NCBI RefSeq assembly: GCF_029846255.1
Contig: NZ_JARVWQ010000002.1
Location: 992,001 to 1,056,000, forward strand
Length of the DNA: 64,000 nucleotides
Origin: Amnibacterium sp. CER49
GTDB taxonomy: Bacteria; Actinomycetota; Actinomycetes; Actinomycetales; Microbacteriaceae
Reading direction: 5' to 3'
Numbering within the stretch: the stretch's first letter is position 1; each line of letters opens with the position of its first letter. Under the pieces are notes generated by a model that did no database searches, was not told the origin of the DNA, and saw only the letters and a list, made by a program, of their open reading frames with translations. Shown here one piece after another: positions 26,979-34,339 of this stretch. The translations under genes were made by a program, and so were the position numbers.

Positions 26979-29375
26979 GTGCCGGTGACCACGACCGCGC
27001 CCGCCGAGACCGCTCCGACCGTCGACGACGACCTGCTCGCGAGGATGGACCGCTACTGGCGGGCGGCGAACTACCTGTCGGTCGGCCAGATCTACCTGCT
27101 CGACAACCCGCTGCTGCGCGAGCCGCTCACGCCCGACCACGTCAAGCCGCGGCTGCTCGGGCACTGGGGCACGACGCCCGGGCTGAACCTGCTCTACGTC
27201 CACTTCAATCGCCTCATCCGCGAGCGCGACCTCGACGCGATCTACGTCTGCGGGCCGGGTCACGGCGGCCCCGGCATGGTCGCGAACACCTACCTCGAGG
27301 GCAGCTACACCGAGACCTACCCGCACATCGGGCAGAACGTCGACGGGATGCGGCGGCTGTTCCGCCAGTTCTCCTTCCCGGGCGGGATCCCGAGCCACGC
27401 GGCGCCCGAGACGCCGGGCTCGATCAACGAGGGCGGCGAGCTCGGCTACTCGCTCATGCACGCCACCGGCGCGGTGTTCGACAACCCGGACCTCGTCGCG
27501 TTCACGGTCGTGGGCGACGGCGAGGCCGAGACCGGGCCGCTCGCCACGAGCTGGCACGCCCCGGCGTTCCTCGACCCGGCCCGCGACGGCGCCGTCCTGC
27601 CGGTGCTGCACCTGAACGGCTACAAGATCGCGAACCCCACCGTGCTCGCGCGGCTGCCTGAGGAGCAGCTGCACTCGCTGATCCGCGGCTGGGGCTGGGA
27701 GCCGATCGAGGTCGCGGGCGACGACCCGATGCGCGTGCACCGCGAGCTCGCCGAGGCCCTCGACACCTGCATGGACCGCATCGCCGGGATCCAGCGGGCC
27801 GCGCGCGACGGCGGGAGCCGCAGGGGCGAGCCGGCCCGCTGGCCGATGGTCGTGCTGCGCACGCCGAAGGGCTGGACCGGCCCGAAGCGGGTCGACGGGC
27901 AGCAGATCGAGGGCACCTTCCGCGCCCACCAGGTGCCGCTCACCGAGGTGCGGACGAACGAGGACCACCTCCACGCGCTCGAGGCGTGGATGAAGGGCTA
28001 CGACCCGGGCGACCTGTTCGACGACGAGGGCCGGCTGCTGCCCGAGCTCGCCGAGCTCGCTCCCGAGGGCGCCCGGCGGATGGGCGCCAACCCGCATACG
28101 AACGGCGGCCTGCTGCTCAAGGAGCTCGAGCTGCCCGAGTTCCGGAACTACGCCGTGGACGTGCCGGGTCCCGCCACCTCGTTCTCGTCGGCGACGACGC
28201 GGCTCGGCGAGTACCTCCGCGACGTCATGCGGCTGAACCCGACCCGGTTCCGGCTGTTCGGCCCGGACGAGACCGCGTCGAACCGCCTGCAGGCGGTGTT
28301 CGAGGCCACCGACCGCGCCTGGGAGGAGCCGGTCGTCGGCACCGACGATCACCTCGCTGCGGGCGGGCGCGTCATGGAGGTGCTCTCGGAGCACCTCTGC
28401 GAGGGCTGGCTCGAGGGCTACCTCCTCACCGGGCGGCACGGCCTCATGAGCTCGTACGAGGCCTTCGCCCACATCATCGACTCGATGGTGAACCAGCACG
28501 CGAAGTGGCTGCACGACGTCAACCGCATCCCGTGGCGCGTCGGCATCTCGAGCCTGAACTACCTGATCACGAGCCACGTCTGGCGGCAGGACCACAACGG
28601 CTCGAGCCACCAGGACCCCGGCTTCATCGACCACGTCGTGAACAAGAAGGCCGAGATCGCCCGCGTCTACCTGCCGCCGGACACGAACTGCCTGCTCTCC
28701 GTCGGCGACCACGTGCTGCGCAGCCGGCAGTACATCAACGTGATCGTCGCGGGCAAGCAGGAGGCGCTCGACTACCTGACGATGGACGAGGCGGTCGCGC
28801 ACTGCGCGCGCGGCGTCGGCATCTGGGACTGGGCCTCCACGACGGACGGCGAGCCGGACGTCGTGCTCGCCTGCGCGGGCGAGATCCCGACCATGGAGAC
28901 GCTCGCCGCGGCCGACCTGCTGCGGCAGCACGTCCCCGACCTCAAGGTGCGGGTCGTGAACGTCGTCGACCTCATGCGCCTGCAGTCGGTGTCGGAGCAC
29001 CCGCACGGGCTGTCCGACCGCGAGTTCGATGCGATCTTCACGCCCGACAAGCCGGTGGTCTTCGCCTTCCACGGCTACCCCACGCTCATCCACCGGCTCA
29101 CCTACAAGCGCGCGAACCACGCCCAGTTCCACGTCCACGGCTACATCGAGGAGGGCACCACGACGACGCCCTTCGACATGGTCGCGATGAACGCGCTCGA
29201 CCGGTTCAGCCTCGTCACCGACGTGATCGACCGGGTGCCGGCGCTCGGCTCGGCCTACGCGGTGCTGCGGCAGCGCATGACCGACTCGCGCCTCGCGGCG
29301 CGGCTCCACACGCGGGAGCACGGCGAGGACGACCCGGCGATCGCCGACTGGACCTGGCCGTACGCACGCGGGTGA
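26979..29375 (+). CDS. xfp: phosphoketolase
   Basis: A 798-residue thiamine-diphosphate enzyme that splits xylulose 5-phosphate (and often fructose 6-phosphate) with phosphate to acetyl phosphate. Signatures are [39 protein letters not shown], the TPP motif [11 protein letters not shown] and [14 protein letters not shown]. The length is typical. The start is GTG at 26979, with GGAG about 11 bases upstream; GTG at 26985 is also possible. No acetate kinase or phosphotransacetylase gene is nearby. It is followed by a hairpin terminator. Confidence 0.95.
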   Translation: MPVTTTAPAETAPTVDDDLLARMDRYWRAANYLSVGQIYLLDNPLLREPLTPDHVKPRLLGHWGTTPGLNLLYVHFNRLIRERDLDAIYVCGPGHGGPGMVANTYLEGSYTETYPHIGQNVDGMRRLFRQFSFPGGIPSHAAPETPGSINEGGELGYSLMHATGAVFDNPDLVAFTVVGDGEAETGPLATSWHAPAFLDPARDGAVLPVLHLNGYKIANPTVLARLPEEQLHSLIRGWGWEPIEVAGDDPMRVHRELAEALDTCMDRIAGIQRAARDGGSRRGEPARWPMVVLRTPKGWTGPKRVDGQQIEGTFRAHQVPLTEVRTNEDHLHALEAWMKGYDPGDLFDDEGRLLPELAELAPEGARRMGANPHTNGGLLLKELELPEFRNYAVDVPGPATSFSSATTRLGEYLRDVMRLNPTRFRLFGPDETASNRLQAVFEATDRAWEEPVVGTDDHLAAGGRVMEVLSEHLCEGWLEGYLLTGRHGLMSSYEAFAHIIDSMVNQHAKWLHDVNRIPWRVGISSLNYLITSHVWRQDHNGSSHQDPGFIDHVVNKKAEIARVYLPPDTNCLLSVGDHVLRSRQYINVIVAGKQEALDYLTMDEAVAHCARGVGIWDWASTTDGEPDVVLACAGEIPTMETLAAADLLRQHVPDLKVRVVNVVDLMRLQSVSEHPHGLSDREFDAIFTPDKPVVFAFHGYPTLIHRLTYKRANHAQFHVHGYIEEGTTTTPFDMVAMNALDRFSLVTDVIDRVPALGSAYAVLRQRMTDSRLAARLHTREHGEDDPAIADWTWPYARG

Positions 29376-29383
29376 CGAGGGAG

Positions 29384-29409
29384 CGGGACCCCCACTCCGA
29401 GGGGTCCCG
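29384..29409 (+). terminator. terminator after phosphoketolase
   Basis: A perfect 9-bp stem (29384-29392 with 29401-29409) with an 8-base loop lies 9 bases after the stop at 29375. Confidence 0.7.
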
Positions 29410-29495
29410 GGCCCGCCGCGCCGTGTGTCAAAGGATTCCAAGAAAGGGCGGTTCGTACCGTTCGGGACATCCCCCACCGGAAGGTCCCCCTCCAC

Positions 29496-31361
29496 GTGCG
29501 CTCAGCCCCTGCACTGGCCCTCGCCACCGCCGCGACACTCGCCGCGGCCCTCGTCCCCGCCACCGCCGCGAACGCCGTGGCGCCGGCCCTCACCGGGAAG
29601 GTCGTGTTCCACGGCGCCCCGCAGGTCGGCGTGACCGTCGGCTGGTTCGAGCCCGACACCGACGACGAGCGGACCACGGTCACCGCGGCCGACGGCACGT
29701 ACTCGCTCGCGCTGCCGGCGGCCGGCACGAAGTACGTCGTGTTCGCCGGGCTGCCCCACGCCTCGGCCGCGACGACCGACTGGCCGAACGACGAGCCGGT
29801 GCGCCCGAAGGCGCAGAAGGCCGGGAGCGTCGGCGTCTACGTCGGCTTCGCGGGACAGTCCTACGCCTACCAGAGCACCCGGCTGTTCACCGCCGGCACC
29901 GCACCGAAGGCGCTGCCGCCCATCACCCTCGGCGACGCCGCCGTGATCCGCGGCACGGGCGGCCCTGACCTCGCGAAGCGCGGCGTGCACCTGCAGAACC
30001 TGCACGGTGACGACGTCGGCGCGGTCTCCGCCGATGCGACCGGCGCCTTCCGCATGGAGGTCGTGCCCGGCGACTACCGCGTCGTCGTGCCCGCCGACGC
30101 CACGCACCTCGAGTGGCGCTCCGCGACCCGCGTCACCGCGACGGCCGGCACCGACCGCGTCGTGTCCGTGCAGCGCGCGCTCGGCGCGACGCTCGCCGGC
30201 GTCGTGACGAGCAGCGGCAAGGCCGTGGGCGGCGCCGCCGTCCGCGCCGGCGACCGCAGCACGCGGACCGCGGCCGACGGCACGTGGTCGATCGCGGGCG
30301 TCCCGCTCGGCGTGCGGTCCGTCCGCTTCGGTGCGGTCGGCAACACCACGGCCCTGCACGGCTACGTGCCGCTGACGAAGCCGGTGAGCGGTCTCGCGAG
30401 CGGCGTCACGACGCAGGTGAACGCGAGCCTCGTGCTCGGCGGACTGATCAAGGCGACCTACGACTCGGCCCCCGGTGCCGACCGCTACGTCTTCGTGGTG
30501 ACCCGCTCGTCGCGGTACGGCGGCATCGTCACGGGCGACGAGCGCGACGCGTCGGCCACGACGAGCCGCAACACCGTCGTCGCCTCGGGTCTGCCTGCAG
30601 GCACCTACGACGTCCGCGTCTCCGACCGCGACGGCGCCCGCTACGCCGAGCGACTCGTGACGCTGACCGCGGGCCAGGGCGTGAACCTCGGCGTGCTGGC
30701 GCCGACGAAACGCACCGTCTCACTGGAGGGCACCGTCAGCGGCGCCTCCACCGGTGAGGTCGTCGCCGTCGCGAAGAACTTCTCGAGCTACGCCTCCGCC
30801 TCGGCCTCCGGCGGTCGCTACGCGCTCTTCGGCCTGCTTCCCGGCAGCTACCGGGTGCTCTACATGGCGCCGAACCGCCTCCTGTCGACGACGAGCGCCG
30901 GCCTGGCGAAGGACACCACGCTGAAGCTGTCGGCGGGCGGGCCCGTCGGACGGCTCGCCGGCGTCGTCTACGCGGGCGATGCCCGCACCGACGGCGTCGA
31001 CGTCCGCGACGAGGCCGGCATGAGCGCCTCGTTCCTCGACGACAGCGGTCTCGACGCGTGGGCAGGCGTCGACGGTCTCGAGGGGACGGCCGCGCCCGGC
31101 ACGCACCGCATCGTCGGCGTCGAGCCGTGGGCGGACCCGTTCCAGGCGTTCTCGCCCTACTGGTACGCGTGGCCCGACCCGAGCATCACGCTCGTGGCGG
31201 GGCAGACCACGAGGCTCTCGGTGCACCTCCTGCTCGAGGGCGATGCCGGCGCCACGCCGGCCGCTGCGACCGCGTCCTCGTCGAGCTCGTCGTCCGCCTC
31301 GACGAGCCCCGCGCCCGTCGAGACGACGAGCCCGGCGCCGACGGGGACCATCACGCCCTGA
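29496..31361 (+). CDS. large secreted protein with repeated carboxypeptidase-regulatory/CNA-B-like domains
   Basis: The 621-residue product has a signal peptide (about 1-27, ending near AANAVAPA). Several repeated units contain a xAADGTYSL or TAADGTWSIAGVPLGVRSV core and GDYRVVV-like endings, typical of Ig-like carboxypeptidase-regulatory domains. A Ser/Thr/Pro-rich C-terminus (about 590-621) ends ETTSPAPTGTITP, with no LPXTG and no final membrane anchor. It is probably exported and may be a cell-surface adhesive or structural protein; function unknown. The GTG start at 29496 was chosen because the signal peptide begins there. Confidence 0.8.
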   Translation: MRSAPALALATAATLAAALVPATAANAVAPALTGKVVFHGAPQVGVTVGWFEPDTDDERTTVTAADGTYSLALPAAGTKYVVFAGLPHASAATTDWPNDEPVRPKAQKAGSVGVYVGFAGQSYAYQSTRLFTAGTAPKALPPITLGDAAVIRGTGGPDLAKRGVHLQNLHGDDVGAVSADATGAFRMEVVPGDYRVVVPADATHLEWRSATRVTATAGTDRVVSVQRALGATLAGVVTSSGKAVGGAAVRAGDRSTRTAADGTWSIAGVPLGVRSVRFGAVGNTTALHGYVPLTKPVSGLASGVTTQVNASLVLGGLIKATYDSAPGADRYVFVVTRSSRYGGIVTGDERDASATTSRNTVVASGLPAGTYDVRVSDRDGARYAERLVTLTAGQGVNLGVLAPTKRTVSLEGTVSGASTGEVVAVAKNFSSYASASASGGRYALFGLLPGSYRVLYMAPNRLLSTTSAGLAKDTTLKLSAGGPVGRLAGVVYAGDARTDGVDVRDEAGMSASFLDDSGLDAWAGVDGLEGTAAPGTHRIVGVEPWADPFQAFSPYWYAWPDPSITLVAGQTTRLSVHLLLEGDAGATPAAATASSSSSSSASTSPAPVETTSPAPTGTITP

Positions 31362-31381
31362 GCCCGCTGCTCCGGCTCGAC

Positions 31382-31416
31382 CAGCGGCCCGCTCTCCACC
31401 GGAGGGCGGGCCGCTG
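31382..31416 (+). terminator. terminator after secreted protein gene
   Basis: An 11-bp stem (31382-31392 with 31406-31416) encloses a 13-base loop that can itself form a 4-bp stem. It is followed by CCGTTTCCC and lies 20 bases after the stop. Confidence 0.75.
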
Positions 31417-31448
31417 CCGTTTCCCCAGGGCTGCGTAGTCCTGGTTCT

Positions 31449-31464
31449 TCGAACAGGTGTTCGA
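31449..31464 (+). promoter_or_regulatory. SOS box (LexA operator)
   Basis: TCGAAC-AGGT-GTTCGA is a perfect match to the mycobacterial/Gram-positive SOS consensus TCGAAC(N4)GTTCGA. It abuts the TAGGAT -10 hexamer of the DUF222 gene, so bound LexA would block the promoter. Confidence 0.85.
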
Positions 31465-31470
31465 TAGGAT
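31465..31470 (+). promoter_or_regulatory. -10 hexamer (TAGGAT) of DUF222-HNH gene
   Basis: TAGGAT begins at the base after the SOS box and ends 6 bases before the ATG at 31477. Confidence 0.55.
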
Positions 31471-31476
31471 GTGGGC

Positions 31477-32949
31477 ATGGCGGACGAGGCGCGGCGCGGA
31501 ACCGGGGAGGAGCCGGACGACGCCGTGCCCTCGCTCGACGCGCTCGGCGCGCTCACCGACGAGCAGCCGGAGACGCGGCGGCTCGATCCCCTCGAAGCCT
31601 TCGCCACCGAGCACGGTCTCGACCCGGCCGACATCGCCCGCATGTGGTGCGAGGTGTCCGACGAGCCGTTCGAGGAGCACCCGCTGCCTGACGAGCCCGC
31701 CGCCACGTTCCGCTTCGAGGTGCTCGACGCCTACCAGCGCGACTGGCAGCGGGCCGAGGCCGATCGCGTCGCGGGCGCGCTCCGCGCCTATCGCGCGGCG
31801 ATGGAGCAGGTCGAGGGCGGCCCCGATGCGGTGCTCGACGGGCCCTACGAGCGGTCGGTGCTGCACGCGGTCGCCGCCAAGCTGCGCATCGCCGACCGGT
31901 CGGCCGTGTTCGTCGTGCACACCGCCGACACGCTCGAGCGGTCGTTCCCGGCGTCGTGGGCCGCCTTCCTCGACGGGGCGGCGCCCTGGTCGGCGCTCCG
32001 CCTGGTGCACGCGCAGGCGCACGGGCTCGATCCCGAGCCGCTCGCCGAGTACGACCTTCGGGCCGCCGCGCTGCTCGCCGGCGCGCAGCTCCCCCGCCTC
32101 AAGGAGCGCCTCCGCCGCCTCCGCGAGCGCCTCCAGGCCGGCACCGCCGACGAGCGGCACCGCGCAGCGCTCAAGGGGCGCGGGGTCACGCTGCTGCCCG
32201 CCGAGGACGGCATGGCCGACCTCGTGCTGCACGGCGCGGTCGCCGACCTGCTCGGCATCGACCACCAGCTCCAGCAGGCCGCCGTCGCGGCCGCCGGCCG
32301 CCCTGGCGAGAGCCGCACCGTGGCGCAGCTGCGCGCCGATCTCCTCGTCGACGTGCTGACGGAGGGCGGCCGCCACGCGGCCGATCCGCACGACGACCGG
32401 CTCTCGGTGCCGAACCGCATCGGTGTCGAGCCGGTCGTGCACGTCTTCGTGCCCGCGATGACGCTGCTCGGGCACTCCGACGCGCCCGCGACGCTCGCCG
32501 GCTACGGCCCGATCGACCTCGACACCGCGACGCGGTTGGCGGGCAGCGCGAGGACCTGGATCCGCATCCTCACCCACCCGGTCACCGGCACGATCGTCGA
32601 CGTCGACCGGCGGCGCTACCGGCCGCCGGAGGACCTCCGGCGCCTCGTCACCCTGCTCGACGGCACCTGCCGATGCGGCTGCGGTCGGCGACGCGGCGAC
32701 CTCGATCACGTCCGCGAGTGGGCGATCCACCGCGGGCGCACCGCCATCGACAACCTCGTGCTCCTCGCCCGCCGCGATCACGTGATGAAGGGCTCGGGTC
32801 AGTACGACCTGCGGCTGAAGCCCGACCGGAGCGTGGTCTGGACGAGCATCTGGGGCACCCGCATCGTGGTCCCGCCCGACGATCCACCGGAGCCGACACC
32901 GGCGCCACCCGCACCCGCCGACCTCGATCCCGTCGCCTGCCCGTTCTAG
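31477..32949 (+). CDS. DUF222/HNH endonuclease-domain protein (13E12 type), SOS-regulated
   Basis: A 490-residue protein with a long helical N-terminal DUF222 region followed by a C-terminal HNH-like domain (about residues 400-460). The latter shows CRCGCGRRRGDLDHVREW, then NLVLLARRDHV, so the DH, N and H of the HNH fold are present. The second zinc Cys, normally in NLxxLCxxHH, is Ala here, and the first His of HH is Asp. Nuclease activity is therefore uncertain. DUF222-HNH genes are known members of mycobacterial LexA regulons. ATG at 31477 fits the leaderless promoter; GTG at 31471 is the alternative. The TAG stop shares CTAG with the convergent gene. Confidence 0.9.
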   Translation: MADEARRGTGEEPDDAVPSLDALGALTDEQPETRRLDPLEAFATEHGLDPADIARMWCEVSDEPFEEHPLPDEPAATFRFEVLDAYQRDWQRAEADRVAGALRAYRAAMEQVEGGPDAVLDGPYERSVLHAVAAKLRIADRSAVFVVHTADTLERSFPASWAAFLDGAAPWSALRLVHAQAHGLDPEPLAEYDLRAAALLAGAQLPRLKERLRRLRERLQAGTADERHRAALKGRGVTLLPAEDGMADLVLHGAVADLLGIDHQLQQAAVAAAGRPGESRTVAQLRADLLVDVLTEGGRHAADPHDDRLSVPNRIGVEPVVHVFVPAMTLLGHSDAPATLAGYGPIDLDTATRLAGSARTWIRILTHPVTGTIVDVDRRRYRPPEDLRRLVTLLDGTCRCGCGRRRGDLDHVREWAIHRGRTAIDNLVLLARRDHVMKGSGQYDLRLKPDRSVVWTSIWGTRIVVPPDDPPEPTPAPPAPADLDPVACPF

Positions 32950-33419
32950 AACGTGAGCCGCATGCCCGGGTTCGGGGCGTCGCGGAAGCCGAGCGAGCGG
33001 TAGAGCGCGGCACCGTCGGGCGCGGCGTGCAGGTCGACGAAGCGAGCGCCCGTCTCCGTCTCGAACCAGCCCAGCAGCGCCGCGAGGCAGGCTCGCGCGT
33101 AGCCCTGGCGCCGGTGCTCCGGCAACGTGCTCACCTGCGAGACGTGGCCGCGCGTGGACGACGGGTTCGCCGGTGACGGCGCCCGGCGCTCGACGAGGCC
33201 CATCGCGCACGACACCGGGCGCCCGTCGACGTCGACGACGAAGACGGCTGTGCCGGTCTCCTCGGCGAGGCGCTCCGCGAACCAGCGCCCCGCGGCCGTG
33301 CGCCAGGGCGCATCGGCGGGTCCGTCGTCCTGGCCGAGCGCGTGGAACATGGCGGCCCGCAGCTCGACGAGCGCGTGCGCATCGGCAGGGACCGCGCGGC
33401 GGACGATCGGATCGGTCAC
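32946..33419 (-). CDS. GNAT-family N-acetyltransferase
   Basis: 157 residues. VRRAVPADAHALVELRAAMF opens the domain, VSTLPEHRRQGYARACLAAL is the acetyl-CoA loop, and APDGAALYRSLGFRDAPNPGM the C-terminal motif. The acceptor is unknown. GTG at 33419 has GGAGG 9 bases upstream. The stop shares the CTAG palindrome at 32946-32949 with the DUF222 gene. Confidence 0.85.
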   Translation of the reverse strand: MTDPIVRRAVPADAHALVELRAAMFHALGQDDGPADAPWRTAAGRWFAERLAEETGTAVFVVDVDGRPVSCAMGLVERRAPSPANPSSTRGHVSQVSTLPEHRRQGYARACLAALLGWFETETGARFVDLHAAPDGAALYRSLGFRDAPNPGMRLTF

Positions 33420-33459
33420 GCCTCCATCCTCCGGCCACGGATGCGCCAGCATGGGAGCG

Positions 33460-33801
33460 ATGCGTCCCCTCCTCGGCCTGAACGCGGTGCTCGCCCTGCT
33501 CGTGGAGCTCGCACTGCTCGTCGCGGGCGTCGTGATCGGGCTCGCGTCGGGGCTGCCGGGAATCGCAGCCGTCGTCCTCGCGGTGCTGCTGCCCGTCGCC
33601 GTGGTCGTCGTGTGGGGAGCCCTGCTCGCCCCGCGAGCCCCGCGGCGCCTTCCGCCGGCCGGGCGTCTCATCGCGGAGGCGGTGCTGTTCGGGCTCGCGG
33701 TCGTGGGGCTCGCCGTCGTCGGGGCGCTCGGCTTCGCCGTCGCGCTCGCGGTCGCGGCCGGCGCGCGGCTCGCGCTCGGCGCAGCCGTCGGCGCGGTCTG
33801 A
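33460..33801 (+). CDS. YrdB-like small membrane protein (DUF2568-like)
   Basis: A 113-residue protein with four hydrophobic segments and a short basic loop (APRAPRRLPPAGR) in the middle. Size and topology match YrdB-family membrane proteins, whose function is unknown. I chose the ATG at 33460 (MRPLLGLN) because it starts directly at the first helix. An in-frame ATG at 33451 would add three residues. Confidence 0.7.
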   Translation: MRPLLGLNAVLALLVELALLVAGVVIGLASGLPGIAAVVLAVLLPVAVVVVWGALLAPRAPRRLPPAGRLIAEAVLFGLAVVGLAVVGALGFAVALAVAAGARLALGAAVGAV

Positions 33802-33915
33802 GCCTGCAGGGCGGAAGCACATCCGCTCCTCCCCAGAGGTCGAGGCCAGGGCTGCACCTCGCGGCCGCTGTGGACGGCGGAGCGGGCGGGATGCGCGGAG
33901 GCCACGCTGCCCGGC

Positions 33916-34299
33916 ATGTCGCTTCCCGCTAGGACCACCGACACCGACCTGCTCGACTCGCTGCGCGACCTGATCGGTCCCGCGCTGCGGAACGAGCTCT
34001 GGCTGTTCTTCACCGACGCGCGTGACGAGCCGATCCCGCTCGCGATCCCCGTCGAGGACGTGCCGATGCGGCTGCCCGCCGTCGAGCGGCTCGGCGAGGT
34101 CGTCGTCGAGACCGGCCGGATGGCGGGCGCCGCGGCCGTGCTGCTCGTGTGGGAGCGGCCGGGCGACGCGTGGCTCTCCGACGAGGAGGCCGAGTTCGTC
34201 GACGCCGTCGAGGCGGCGATCGCGCCTGACCTCCGGGTACGCGCGCAGGCGCTCTCGTCCGACTCGGGCGTGCGCCTGCTCGCATCCGCTCCCGCGTGA
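33916..34299 (+). CDS. conserved hypothetical protein (127 aa)
   Basis: A 127-residue acidic soluble protein with no recognised domain. The segment NELWLFFTDARDEPIPLAIPV followed by GAAAVLLVWERPGDAWLS suggests two beta-strands flanking a conserved pattern, with ELW and WERPGD as likely core motifs. I know similar proteins in actinobacteria as uncharacterised. The ATG at 33916 has no clear ribosome site. The 114-base gap upstream (33802-33915) shows no strong signal. Confidence 0.7.
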   Translation: MSLPARTTDTDLLDSLRDLIGPALRNELWLFFTDARDEPIPLAIPVEDVPMRLPAVERLGEVVVETGRMAGAAAVLLVWERPGDAWLSDEEAEFVDAVEAAIAPDLRVRAQALSSDSGVRLLASAPA

Positions 34300-34339
34300 G
34301 GCGGGAGCGTTCGGGCGCGACGGACCTGCAGCGGGGACC

